Assembly: GCF_000708205.1 (NCBI RefSeq)
Contig: NW_014575552.1
Span: 310,001-374,000, forward strand
Direction: 5' to 3'
DNA length: 64,000 nucleotides
Source of the DNA: Mixia osmundae IAM 14324
Lineage: Eukaryota; Basidiomycota; Mixiomycetes; Mixiales; Mixiaceae
Below the pieces are notes generated by a model. It saw only the letters and a program-made list of their open reading frames with translations. It did not search any database and was not told the DNA's origin. Below are positions 30,590-41,649 of this stretch, piece after piece. Numbering within the stretch: position 1 is the first letter of the stretch; each line of letters opens with the position of its first letter. A program made the position numbers and the translations under genes.

Positions 30590-32658
30590 ATGTCAGCGGT
30601 GACGCCCAGTAACAACCGGCTGTTGACCGGTCAGAAGACGCCCGGCACAGCTAATGGCAAGGCGAGGCTCATCAAGTCACGCTCCAATTCGCCTGCAGCT
30701 GGTCTGTTAGCGCACAGCTACAATAGTAACATCGCCGGCCTGAATGACCCGCTCTTCCTGCCAGTGGCTTCATCGTCTCGTGCGCATGCATTCAGCGGCA
30801 CGACGAGCAGGAGTCGGAGTGGCTCGCCTGTCAAGACACCGCGCAACAATGATCGCATCTTATCCTCTGCCCACTCCGCATCTCGTCCGGCGAATGCAGG
30901 ACAACGATCTGCCGCAAAGATCGGACGTACAGCGGCTACAGAGACAGTGACTAATGCGGGCTTGGGAAAGACCGACATCGCCAACCGTCACTGGGATCAG
31001 CCGGGCGCGGCGTCTTTGGTCAAGGACTCGCAGCATAGCGTCAAGAAGAAAAAGTCTCTGACGGGACAGGCGAGTCTGTCACTGCCGACTCATGATTTGC
31101 GCTGACGAGCTGTCTACCAGTACGATCGCTTTATCCCACAGCGCGAGAATAGCACAGGCGGATCCTCAAACGCATCAGGTAGTACGAGCGACTTGCTCAG
31201 CGACAGATTTGACCGCATGCAACTCAGCACGGCCGCTCAGGCTAGGCCAGATTCGTCTGGTCGCCACAGTACACCCGGTCAGCCTTCCAGAGATGAGCTA
31301 TCGGCGTGTCTGGGCATAGAGCCCTCAAAACGCATGCTCTCTTTTGGCAGCAGGCCCGCGAGCCTTCACGGCGGCTCGTCATCAGAGTCCGACACGGGCG
31401 TCTTGCGTAATGACATGACAGACTTACTTGCCACAGCGTCTCGGCAGCAATCGTCCAGCGCCGTGCAAGGGCGAGAGAGCAGCGGCCGTGCTGCACTGCG
31501 ACGCATCCCCGACAAAGCCTACAAAGTCCTTGATGCACCAGGGCTCGTAGATGATTACTACCTGAACCTGATGGACTGGTCGTCGACCCAGCTACTCGCC
31601 ATCGGACTAGGTCAGACAGTCTATCTCTGGAGTGCTCGAGACGGCTCAGTGAGGGCACTCTGTTCGCTTGCTGATCAACCTTCGCCTCCTCTGCCCTCCG
31701 AATCTGACGAAGAGGCGGAAGAATACGTGAGCTCACTCAAGTTCTCAGAAGACGGAGCCTATCTTGGCGTGAGTTCGTCCAGAGGACCCATTGCTATCTA
31801 CGACGTCGCTGCATCGAGACGAATACGCACCATGCAGGCTCACACTTCTCGCGTCAACTGTCTTTCGTGGTCGGGTGGTATACTCTCGAGTGGCGCAAAG
31901 GCCGGCAAGATCTACAATTCGGACGTGCGCATAGCACAACACAAGGTCGCAGAGTGGGGAACAGGCCATCGCTCAGAAGTATGCGGTCTGGCCTGGCGAC
32001 CCGAATCTGCCGACTCGCTTTCGCAGGGGGCGCAGGGCTTATTGGCCTCTGGCGGCAACGACAACATCGTCCATGTTTGGGACGGTCGCAACACAAGCGC
32101 GCCGCGGATGACTAAGACCGATCACGTTGCTGCCGTCAAGGCAATCGCATGGTCACCCTGGCAGTCCAACCTCCTTGCGACGGGCGGAGGCACATCCGAC
32201 AAGACCATCCACTTCTGGAATTGCACTACGAGCACTAGACTGAGTACGGTGCAAACGCATGCGCAAGTGACTTCCATTGTCTTCAATCCTCATGCCAGAG
32301 AATTGCTCTCATCACACGGTGCCGCACGAGGTTCACCCGAGAACAGTCTCACGATCTGGTCATATACTAGCTTGAGCAAGCTTGCGAGCATCGACGAGGC
32401 ACACGATACACGTGTGCTACATACTGCGCTCAGTCCTGACGGCTGCTCACTAGCGACTGCGAGCGCTGACGAGAGCCTCAAGGTATATATTGGCATACAT
32501 AGATTGGGCTTCTGCTGATGTTGCGTGAGCAGTTATGGCAAGTCTTTGACAGTCGAGTTGGCCAGAGTGGCAGACGCTCCGATAGCGTTGATGCGCGAGC
32601 TGCGACAGATCGCGCAATCAGTCGCGGCAATAAGACTGCCAGCATCTCGATCCGCTGA
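30590..32658 (+). CDS. APC/C activator of the Cdc20/Cdh1 (Fizzy) family
   Basis: Exons are 30590-31069, 31121-32482 and 32533-32658, giving 655 residues. A disordered N-terminus leads to the C-box DRFIPQR (near 162), placed directly after the first splice. KVLDAPGLVDDYYLNLMDWS opens a seven-blade WD40 propeller (about 310-620, GNDNIVHVWDGR and SADESLKLWQVF). The chain ends in the IR dipeptide that docks on APC/C Cdc27. The activator brings substrates to the anaphase-promoting complex. Cdc20 and Cdh1 cannot be separated with confidence by eye. The first intron has a GC donor (ACAG|GCGAGT, 51 bases). The stop is 3 bases from that of the convergent exonuclease gene. Confidence 0.93.
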
Positions 32659-32661
32659 ACG

Positions 32662-34249
32662 TCACTTTGTTGTGCTCTCTGCTCGATCGAGGTAGAGCCT
32701 AACGAGGCGGATTGCAGAACGCGCGTCCTCCAGAGAGTCGTGTCCGGCACCGGAGTCGTCCTGGATGAATTGCTGAAGGTTCTCCCTGACAAGATCGCGC
32801 AAACGCTTGCGAAGCGGCAGTCCTCGGGGATGGGGAAAGAGCTGAGCGGTATCGATGACCTTGTGATGGACTAGACGGAGCGCTCTGAGATCGTTCTCGA
32901 GACCGTGGCCGACGATGATCGTATTGACGTCAATCATGCCATCCAGCAAGCGATCTTGGAGTTGTTCGAGCGTCATGGTGGCAGCTTTGATCTGCGCGAG
33001 CGTCAAGCCTGAGAATTGAAAGTTGGTGTCGATGACATCGCCGGGAGGTTGGATGAATTCGTCGAGCAGCAGGCGGCCACTACCATCGGCGATCGACACG
33101 CGAGCGAGCGAGAAGCCGGCTGTGCTATGGACCATCTCGCAATCGATGGCGAGGATATGTAGTGGGGCTGGCTTTGTCGCGGCTTCGGTCGCGCGAAAGG
33201 CGACTATCTCGTGCAGATCATTGATGTCTCGCTCCGAAAAGACATGCGGGCCTTCTGTGCAGCCACTTGTGCCGTCAGACACGCTACAGCACGTATAGCT
33301 CCGCTGCTTCAATCCTGCCGACGCTGTGAGGGAGGACTGACCGGGACTAGAAGGGCAACGTACCATCGACGAGGCGCATCGGACCGAGCTTACCGGGATG
33401 GTAGCGGCAAGCGAGACGTTCTTCAGCTGATTGGTCTCCCAAATTGCGCACCTCGAACGCCGCCTTGCAGCGTGAGCAGTCCCGTAGGGCGCCCCGTCGG
33501 TTACGCTCCGTGTGATGCGGAGCATCCGGGACCTCTACCATGTAGCCGTACGACACAAGATCTTCAAATTTCATGACGAGCGGCAAAGCAGCTTCGTAGG
33601 GGACACTGACCGCGCTTGCTTTGCGCCGCGCGATGCGTCGTTGCTCGACTTCTTCATTTGTGCCGCACTCAAGTAAAGCGGCTGGATGAGTCCGCTTGAC
33701 AACCTTGGAGACCGCCATGATGAGCATCGATTTGTAGACTGCCGGGGGCGAACGAGCCTGATAGAGCGTCAACTCCTGATCGATCGCGTCCTCGCATGCG
33801 TATAGCTGGCGGTGTTGCTGGTCGATTTGATCGTAGAGCTTGTGGTACTCTGTATGCAGGAGTCGCAGGAAATGCTGTCGTTGTGCTAGAGGTATCGTTG
33901 TTCCCTGGCGGCCGACTGAGATTAATCTGGGCGGCCCGTGAGACGGCAGGTCATAGTCATTGAACCTGATGCGTTTGCTCGGTCGCTCCTTCAAATCGCT
34001 CGAGCTACCTTGCGGTATTGCAGGAGGAGGCACAGCCGCTGCTACATTGACATCGACGGCCTGCGAGGCAGCCTTGCCCGGTTTCGCGGGCACTGTCTTG
34101 GATTCAAGTGAAGGTCGACTGGCCGCTGACTTTGGCTTGGGCTTGCTCGTCGCACCCAAGGCTATGTCGTGCGAATACAGACAGGGCTCTCGGCTGCAAC
34201 TATCCCGTTGTGGACAGCGTATCCTGATGAGACCGAGCGTGGGGAGCAT
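32662..34249 (-). CDS. REX3: RNA exonuclease of the Rex3/Rexo1 DEDDh family
   Basis: Exons are 34249-33364 and 33323-32662, giving 515 residues. The intron is only 40 bases. The N-terminus MLPTLGLIRIRCPQRDSC then CLYSHD is the small zinc-finger start of Rex3 proteins, so the ATG at 34249 is chosen over the frame extending upstream to 34435. A middle Cys-rich zone (CSRCKAAFEVRN, RYHPGKLG, YTCCSVSDGTSGC) precedes the exonuclease fold. Exo I is LAIDCEMVHS, Exo II is GHGLENDLRALRL and Exo III is HDSLEDARSAIRL. The family trims 3' ends of stable RNAs such as MRP RNA and 5S/5.8S precursors. REX3 is the closest match by layout. Confidence 0.9.
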
Positions 34250-34752
34250 CCAGACAAACGGACGTGGTCGGAACTGTGATCGTGCTCGCCGGGAGCTGCG
34301 TGCTTTCTGCCGACCACGTCTGCCACGACTACCAGCTAAAGCATTGCTGTCGCCTGTCGCGTGAACGTAAATCAAGCAACGCGATTGACTGCTTGACGGC
34401 TTGGCAAGCTTGACTAGCAACCCCTTCTTACCCACCCTCTCCTAAGCAGGACAACGGAAACGCAGATGCATTCGTGTACACGATGCTACAGAGCTCGCAT
34501 CCGACCTTCTCTTCGATTCGCAATGTCAGATATGAGCATTATTTTCCTAACATACATGACGGTGGGACTCGTGATGCGGGTCGCTCCGTACTTGCTCGAT
34601 CTGTCAGGTTGCCCGGGAGACTCGGAATGCTTATCTGCGGACCATCTGCGTCGGATCGCTAGCCTCTGCGACATGCCAACGAAGTGCGTGACCCTTGTTA
34701 CGGCAAATAGACGACCTCTCCTCCGACCACGAGCAGGCTGCAGCTATTCAAG
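34250..34752. other. Divergent upstream region, no gene supported
   Basis: The first 190 bases are an open extension of the REX3 frame that lacks family sequence; the rest leads to the S28 peptidase. A plus-strand frame at 34466-34789 shows no recognisable motif. Confidence 0.5.
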
Positions 34753-36504
34753 ATGCTGGTCGGGACGCTATACGCCCTTGCAGGCATAAGCTTCGCTGGG
34801 GCAACGACTTTTCACACGCTCAAATTGGGACGCAAGATTGCTCAGGCTCGATACGTCGAACAAGCAGTAGATACATCGGCTGTCGACCCTATATACTCCT
34901 TCTCCCAGCCCGTCAACCATTTTCCCGAGGATGTGAAGTATGCTTTCAACTCCAAGGCCACGTTTGAGCAGCGCTACACCTTCCGGGCCGATTATTACAA
35001 GCCCGGCGGGCCTGTCGTCCTAATCGATGGTGCGGAGGATTCTATCAGCGCTTATGACGAGAACGGTCATTACATCGCGCTTGATGTTACTTTCGGACGA
35101 GTACTAGCCGAACAGACCCATGGCCTGCTCGTCAATCTCGAGAATAGATGCTACGGCAGCTCGAATCCCATGCCAACCGTTTCTACGGACGACCTGCGAT
35201 TCTGTACAACGGAGCAGATGATCGAGGACTCTGTGCGTTTTGCCCGCGACGTCACATTTCCCGGCATCGACGCGCACATCAATGCACCTCGAACACCCTG
35301 GATCTACCTCGGCGGCAGCTACGGAGGCGCGAAAGGCGCCTTCACGCTCACCAAGTACAAAGACGTGTTTTACGGTGCAGTGCTCAGTTCGGCTGTCGTA
35401 CAAGCCGTGCCGTTCTATGCCGGATATGTAAGCCGGTGCACACCCCATGCTTCTCACTGCCTGTGATTGACGCCCTTTGCTAGTACGAGCAAATGCACAA
35501 GGTCGCCGACCGGACTTGCATGGACACTATCGCCACCCTGACCGAGCTCATCGATGAGGTGCATGCAAAGGCGCCCCATCACCTTCCCAAAGTCAAAGCG
35601 CTCTTCGGATTGGAGGATGTCGTCGATTACGGAGACTTTGCTGGAGCTGTCGGTATCTCAATCAGTACGTACCAAAATCAAAAGCTGATCTCGCCTGCGC
35701 CCTACATCTACGACACGACGTTTAACCATCTCTGCGGTAATACGACCGCCAAGCCCACGCCAGAACAGGAAGCGCTTGAGACGATGTTCTCTCCTTTGAC
35801 GGGCGGCAAACGATGGACCGGCCTCGGCGGTTACTCGGCTTTCATCAAACGCGTCACTGAAGAATTGTGCCCTCCGCCGTACAGTACAAACGACGCCGAC
35901 TGCTTCGGAACAAAGAATGCCACCTACAACAGCAATCCGGTCATCGATCCCGACACGCTCAGCGCGAGAGTGTATAGCTACTCCTCCTGCACAGAGCTCG
36001 GCATGTTCCAAGTAGCGGCCTCTCCCGGGACGCCCAGTCTTCTGTCTCGTGCGCTGAACGAGTCGTACTTTCAAGCAACCTGCTACAGCTACTTTCCGCC
36101 GGGCAAACATAACAGGATTCCCAGCAAGCCTGACGTGACTGCCTGGAACTCCTACGGGGGCAACAAAATTTCACAAGGTTCGCTGGTTCTGTCCGCAAAA
36201 GACCGCGGCTGAAGATAGACTCGTGCGCCCAGATCGCGTAGCTTTCATCGATGGAGCTCTCGACACCTGGCTGCTCAGAACCGTGCATAGCCCGGAGCTT
36301 CCGCCGCGCCGGAGCTCAACGCTTCGTCCCTCTATCGTCATCAAGAGTGCTCGACACTGCGACGACTATGTCTCGCTTGAGACAAGCAAGCCTTTTGCGG
36401 GCGAACCTGCAGAGCTTGCACATGCGCACGAAAAGGAGCTTGCAGCCGTGCGTGCCTGGCTTGCCGATTTCGGTAAATGGAAGCCTGCCTTTGCTACTGT
36501 ATAG
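34753..36504 (+). CDS. Secreted serine carboxypeptidase, S28 family
   Basis: Exons are 34753-35427, 35484-36177 and 36233-36504, giving 546 residues. The N-terminal hydrophobic stretch (MLVGTLYALAGISFAGATTF) is a likely signal peptide. SFSQPVNHF and FEQRYTFRADYYKPGGPV are S28 hallmarks. The nucleophile lies in LGGSYGGAKG, the Asp in FIDGALDTW and the His in SARHC. S28 enzymes (prolyl carboxypeptidase and DPP-II relatives) cleave after proline in acidic compartments or outside the cell. N-glycosylation sites and paired cysteines fit secretion. The last exon supplies two catalytic residues and is reached only by splicing at 36177|36233. Confidence 0.93.
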
Positions 36505-36610
36505 ACCACAGTACGTGCAGAAGCCGTGCAACCATGAAACGTCACAGGACTGTTGCGCGTGGATTGCCTGGCTTAGACACTGTTGCACTGTGGCGCGCGT
36601 GCCGACGCTG

Positions 36611-36649
36611 CACTATCTGGCACTATCTGGCACGCGGGCGCGCGCGCGC
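36611..36649 (+). repeat. Direct 10-base repeat and alternating GC tract
   Basis: CACTATCTGG occurs twice in tandem (36611-36630) and is followed by an alternating GCGC run to about 36649, between the S28 peptidase stop and the helicase start. The alternating tract could adopt Z-DNA, which is inference. Confidence 0.65.
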
Positions 36650-36725
36650 ATTTCTGGAATTTCTGTGTTTCTGCTGCGTCGATCTCGAGGAGCTTGCAAG
36701 CTTGAGCCTAAGCGATATAATACAA

Positions 36726-39073
36726 ATGCTGGCTTCAGTGACCGACGCCTTGAACTTCATCAGCGATCAAAAAGCCCTCATAGAACTCGAACGAGACGTA
36801 GAAGTCAGGCAGACAAATTTGCTGTCGTCAAATTGCTCGATCAAGCAGCTCGAGCGCTCAGGACTTGCGTTTGGCTCTTTGGACGTGGTCAATCGCAGTA
36901 TAGGCTTCGGCGACAAGACGATTATAGAGCTTCAGCGCTCGTTGGCTCATCATGCCGATCGCGTTCTGCCTTCGAGTGAGATCAGAGTCGGCGACCTGAT
37001 CAAGCTCACAGAGTCGGCGACCAAGCCGAGCAAATACAAAGAAAGACATCAGAATGGCACAGAAGCTGTCGTCTACAAGCTTACAGAACACAAGCTTGTG
37101 CTTGCCGTCTCAGAATCCTCTCCTAAAGGCATCGACGGCGAACTTGAACTACCATCTCGGTGCAATGTCGTTAAACTAGCCAATCTGGGGACCTATGATC
37201 GCATTTTGAGAAACTATGATAGTCTGGCCAAATCTCTCTTGAAGCGTGAGGAGGTTCGCCGACACGCGTCGACAGCAGACGATGACGCGGCACGTCCAGT
37301 ATATGATAGTGTCATTCCACTTCAGAGATCAGAAGCACAGATGGTAGACAATGGGGTCCAGCCTGCATGCTTAGAACCAGCCATAGGAGCAGACTCTGAC
37401 CGCAAAGCCAGACTTGACGAGACCAGCGCCTCACTAAGCCTCTCACAAATACTACTCGGCATGCAAGAAATATCAGAGCCACAGCAAAAGTCGGATGTTA
37501 CCATACTGGATGACGCGCTCAACCAATCACAACAAGACGCGGTCAAGTTCGCTCTACACGCACGAGAGGTCGCCTTGATCCATGGTCCGCCGGGCACGGG
37601 AAAGACTTCCACTCTGATTGAGATTATCCGACAGCTCGTGCGGCTAGGTCAGCGCGTGCTCGTCTGCGGCGCGTCAAATCTCGCCGTCGATAATATTGTG
37701 GAGCGTTTGCAAGTCCATTCGGTTCCTCTAACTCGCCTGGGCCACCCTGCTCGTATCCTGGAAGCGACACAAAGATCCACGCTCGACTATCAGACTGCAC
37801 ACTCGGCCAACGGTGCGCTGGCTCAAGACGTGCGCGATGACATCGCGAAAATTTTCGCCGATCTAGCAAAAGGCAAGCTGCAGGGCAAAGGCAGACGGGC
37901 GAAACTTGACGAAATCAAGCTCTTGCGCAAAGAGTGCGTCCACGCAAAACTCAATGGATGGCCGACTGATTGCCTGTGCAGACTACGCGTGCGTGAGGCC
38001 GGCGTGACGAGTAGCGTCATCGGTCAGGCTCGCGTCGTCTTGTGTACGTGTCATGGTGCAGGAAGTAAGCAGATCATGCGTGATACTTTTGATGTGGCAA
38101 TCATTGACGAGGTCGCGCATGCCCATTTCTGCCTGCCCGGGATGTTGACACCGCGATACAGGCAGCGCAAGCCCTTGAAGGGTCGTGCTGGATCCCGATC
38201 CTCAAAGCCCAGAAGCTCGTACTCGCGGGCGATCCTTTGCAATTGCCTCCTACTATCAAGACGAGTGATAAGGATTTCAAGCAAGCAAAAGTCTCGTTGG
38301 CAAGCATATCAAAATCGTCGAAACTCTGTTCGGCACGCAATCTCGAGACGACATTGTTCGATCGCCTGCTGGCCATGTACGGCGCCAAGATCAAATGTCT
38401 GCTCAGTATTCAATACCGTATGAATGAACGCATCATGCGCTTTGCGTCTGATGCACTTTACGAAGGCAAGCTTGTGGCTGCATTACAGGTGAAGGACCGT
38501 CTGCTGTGCGATCTTGTCGAGACGAAAGGCGACGACGTGCTCGATCATCCTGTCATCTTCATTGATAGTACGCTTGATGTGCCAACACCTTCACATGCTG
38601 AATCTCTGAGCGCAGCCACAGGTAACGATATGTACGAGCGCGCAGACGAGGAGACAGGTGTACGCACGCTGAGCAAATACAACGAGAATGAGGCTGTACA
38701 AGTCGTCAAGCACATCTCAGAGATCGTTTCTGCAGGCTTGCCACCAAAGTGCATCGCGGTCATCTCTCCCTACAACGCGCAGGTCTCGCTCTTGCGTAGC
38801 CTGCTTGTCCATCTTCCGGATATCAGCGTCGGTAGCATCGACAGTTGGCAGGGCAGAGAAGCAGAGTGCATTATCATCAGTCTCGTTCGAAGCAACGACC
38901 AGCGAGAGGTCGGATTCCTCAAAGAATCGCGACGGCTCAATGTCGCGATGACGAGGGCAAAACGACAGCTCTGTGTGGTCGGCGATGCCGGCACGGTGCG
39001 GACCGGATCGTCCTATCTGGAACGCTGGATGACGTGGCTCGAAGATGAATCCGACTACCGTCTTGTCCTTTGA
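36726..39073 (+). CDS. HCS1: SF1 DNA/RNA helicase, Hcs1/SMUBP2 (IGHMBP2) family
   Basis: Exons are 36726-37933, 37982-38111 and 38162-39073, giving 749 residues. The N-terminus (LIELERDVEVRQTNLLSS, SGLAFGSLDVVNRSIGFG) is the beta-barrel of this family. Motif I is HGPPGTGKTSTLIE, Ia is LVCGASNLAVDNIVERL, II is AIIDEAAQAL (across a splice), III is LAGDPLQLPPT, IV includes SIQYRMNERIM, V is GSIDSWQGREAECIIIS and VI is LNVAMTRAKRQL. The yeast relative is a DNA polymerase alpha-associated 5'-3' helicase. The first intron (37934-37981, 48 bases) is in frame and stopless; the second (38112-38161) is 50 bases. Both were checked against the motif spacing. Confidence 0.92.
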
Positions 39074-39150
39074 GCGGCGCACAGACCATCCTCGTTGTCG
39101 ACGAGCCGCGATGTCGTCGCTGCTGCTCACTCTGATAAGTACGAGTGGAT

Positions 39151-40032
39151 ATGCCAAGACTGCAACTTGTCGTGCTTTGGTCTGTCCTGGGCGTGAGCTG
39201 TTTCGTCACGGTGCCTCCGATAGGACCGCAGCCATCACCTTTGGTCGTACAGGATACTGGCAGCCCACCGTATGAGCCAGGCCAGCCTCATCATGCGGAC
39301 AAGGTCCGGCTCTTGCAGCTGACTTATACCTCCTTCAAGAACTCGGGCATATTCTCGGACGGTCTGATCGGGAGCTTTTTCCCCAAGGCATTACTGGACG
39401 TTCGGGACTCAAATGGCAACGGGCTGCCATGTGGATGGAACGCGACTCTCGACGCGGCAGCTCTGTTGACTGCGCCTGCGATACATCTGCAGCCTGCTAC
39501 AGACGCAAGCACGATCTCCTCTGTCTTGCTTGCCATGATAGACTATCCGCAGCACGCGAATCTTTTGAACGAGACGATTTCCAGTGGGTCGCTTAGTAGC
39601 TTGCTCGAGCCTGTCGCCCAGAATGGCTATCTCTGCCTGCTAAGGGAGCATATCCAAGTCGGGTCGCATGCGGACGCTTACTCCTCATATGCTTTGCTCG
39701 AAGGATCAGACATCACGCCGTATTCATCGCCTGATCCTCCAGCGGGTGACGGCGCTCATCGCATCGTCCTTGCCGCTTTCGCAAGCAATGGCGACCTGAG
39801 CCAGTCCGCTACCAGTCTTGCTCAGCAGCGTGGCAACTTCAATCTCACTGCCTTTGCTGAAGCTGCGAATCTCGACACTCCGTACGCGCTAAGCTTTTTC
39901 ATTATCGATGCGGGTGGCGACCGGGTTCTAGATACCTACAACAAGCTCAAGAGCTCGCCCGCACCTCGATCCGCGCTTCCCAAGTCGCTAGTATGGCTCA
40001 CAGTCTTGGCTTTTTCATGTGCGAGCTTGTAA
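39151..40032 (+). CDS. Predicted secreted, GPI-anchored protein of unknown function
   Basis: A single exon, 293 residues. It has a signal peptide (LQLVVLWSVLGVSCFVTV) and a hydrophobic C-terminus (SLVWLTVLAFSCASL) after a Ser/Pro/Ala-rich stretch, the usual GPI-attachment layout. FKNSGIFSDGLIGSFF and CGWNATLDAAALLTAP may be core elements, and Asn-X-Thr/Ser sites are present. I do not recognise the family. The start is the first in-frame ATG, 77 bases after the helicase stop. It may be a cell-wall or surface protein by topology alone. Confidence 0.7.
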   Translation: MPRLQLVVLWSVLGVSCFVTVPPIGPQPSPLVVQDTGSPPYEPGQPHHADKVRLLQLTYTSFKNSGIFSDGLIGSFFPKALLDVRDSNGNGLPCGWNATLDAAALLTAPAIHLQPATDASTISSVLLAMIDYPQHANLLNETISSGSLSSLLEPVAQNGYLCLLREHIQVGSHADAYSSYALLEGSDITPYSSPDPPAGDGAHRIVLAAFASNGDLSQSATSLAQQRGNFNLTAFAEAANLDTPYALSFFIIDAGGDRVLDTYNKLKSSPAPRSALPKSLVWLTVLAFSCASL

Positions 40033-40398
40033 GGCGCCGAGATAACCGATGGGTGCCGAATGATTGATCGAGTGAACGTCAAATCATATCGAGCACGCCG
40101 GAGCCCGCTCCTGGGGATCCGGCTGCAAGCTGACGTCTGTTAAGACTCTTCCCGGAAACGGTGCAAAAGCGTCATTGAACCGTCTTGCCCCCTCGCCGGC
40201 GATGGGTTCTGTGAGGCCCAGCGCAAGGCTTTGCCAGCTCCTTTCAGCGGCTGCTCGCCAATAAAGTCATATCATCCTTCTTGCGCCGGACAATACGAAG
40301 TGCGAGCTCCCAAAAAGTCAATCGAGACATGAAGCGAATACTAGGATGCTGCTGTGATGAGCCATGTTGAGCAAATTTGAGGTCCCGAGACAGATCGA
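40033..40398. other. Convergent 3' intergenic region, no gene seen
   Basis: This lies between the stops of the GPI-type protein and the GT15 enzyme. No open frame with coding features, RNA gene or repeat was recognised. Confidence 0.6.
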
Positions 40399-41649
40399 TC
40401 AGAACTCCAGATGACGTTGGCCTTTTTGCGATTCCCGAAAGGCGGCTTCATCGCCGCGATTGAGTGCTAGCCAGCTCTGAAAGCAGATGAAGGGCTGATG
40501 TTCTGGTTTGACGACTGTCGAGTCGGATTGATTGCATGTGCATTGGTGCTCTTCGTATGCAGGCGAAGCAGGACAATGTAGTATTGGGCGGTGGTAATAT
40601 CCAATGTCATCGAAATAGTGGACCTGGTCTCGGGGCAGAAAGAGGCCGAGAGCGAGTGAATGTACCGGTGCATCGCCTGTAGTAAAGATGAGAATGCGCG
40701 TGTGGACATGAAGAGAGTACTTAGCCCAACGTTCATAGAAGAAGCCTCCTGCTTTTTCTAAGTGATTGAAATATTTAGTGTAGGCTTCTGAGCGCCAGAA
40801 AGATATACGCCCAATCTCGAAATTGCTCCTGCTTGAAGTGTCAGCATGACTCGGGTGAGCGGTGACCCCATGCACCAAAAGTGACAAGTCTGCAAACGCA
40901 AGCGTATAAGCTCGCTCGAAACCCGTCAAGAGATCGCTCACACTGTAGCTTCCATTGGGATGCAGCCATGGCATCAAGTTGTTCTTGGCGAGATACTGCG
41001 GATTCCTCTTGACGAAGATCATGGTCTCGCGCCAGAGGGTAGGCAGCGAGACGGTGTAGTCTTTGGTGGTAATGACGAAGCCATAAGTCTTGTTGAGCCT
41101 CTCCAGGCGTAGGAACGGATCCTGCTTGACCTGACAGGAGTAGACGACGTCAGGCTCGAGGCGCCAGTACCATTCGAAGCGGTCCAGAAGGGGATGCCGG
41201 AAGATGTAGCCTGACATGTATCTGCACATTTTGCGATACGAGAGTCGACCGCCGTAGGGAATGCCGGTGGCCGCCATCTTGATCATGGCCAGTCTCTGCT
41301 TGAGCCTGTTGATGTGTTCGGGCATATCCCACTGCTCTGCAGGCACGAGTCCGTAGTGTGTCTTTGCACGGGTGGCAAGCGTCGTCTTTGCGCGCCAGTC
41401 GTAGCTGAAGTATTGCTCGTTCAGGAAGACCCAAGGGTACTGGTGCTTGTTGTTGAAGATCTCCTCGACATTGCGCATCATGCTCAGCACGCCCTCGAGA
41501 TCTGTCTCGCGAGCAAGGACGAGCAGGCAGGCGCTCGCTCTTTCAGCTGGCGGCTCGATCACTTGCAATGCCGGCGGATCTTTGAGGGGCCACTGCCATA
41601 GAGCAAGCACTGTCCGAGCGATAGCCAGCCAGACGAAGACAGACCACAT
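40399..41649 (-). CDS. Alpha-1,2-mannosyltransferase, GT15 (KRE2/MNT1/KTR) family
   Basis: Exons are 41649-40942, 40889-40876 (14 bases) and 40828-40399, giving 383 residues with a 48-base insert kept. An N-terminal anchor (VWLAIARTVLALW) leads into the GT15 fold: NKHQYPWVFLNEQ, KMCRYMSGYIF, YWRLEPDVVY and YGFVITT. After splicing come STCHFWSNFEIG and KAGGFFYERW. GDAPVHSLALGLF and FDDIGYYHRP complete the active-site part. The family adds alpha-1,2-mannose to O- and N-glycans in the Golgi. Without splicing the frame is still open from end to end but loses CHFW. Sixteen residues (AKYSLHVHTRILIFTT) split the usually contiguous ERWGDAPVHS; see findings. Confidence 0.92.
   Translation of the reverse strand: MWSVFVWLAIARTVLALWQWPLKDPPALQVIEPPAERASACLLVLARETDLEGVLSMMRNVEEIFNNKHQYPWVFLNEQYFSYDWRAKTTLATRAKTHYGLVPAEQWDMPEHINRLKQRLAMIKMAATGIPYGGRLSYRKMCRYMSGYIFRHPLLDRFEWYWRLEPDVVYSCQVKQDPFLRLERLNKTYGFVITTKDYTVSLPTLWRETMIFVKRNPQYLAKNNLMPWLHPNGSYSVSDLLTGFERAYTLAFADLSLLVHGVTAHPSHADTSSRSNFEIGRISFWRSEAYTKYFNHLEKAGGFFYERWAKYSLHVHTRILIFTTGDAPVHSLALGLFLPRDQVHYFDDIGYYHRPILHCPASPAYEEHQCTCNQSDSTVVKPEHQPFICFQSWLALNRGDEAAFRESQKGQRHLEF

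Noticed and set aside
34250-34435. Upstream extension of REX3 to an ATG at 34435
   Set aside because: The added residues are basic and unlike the family, while MLPTLGLIRIRCPQRDSC is the usual start.
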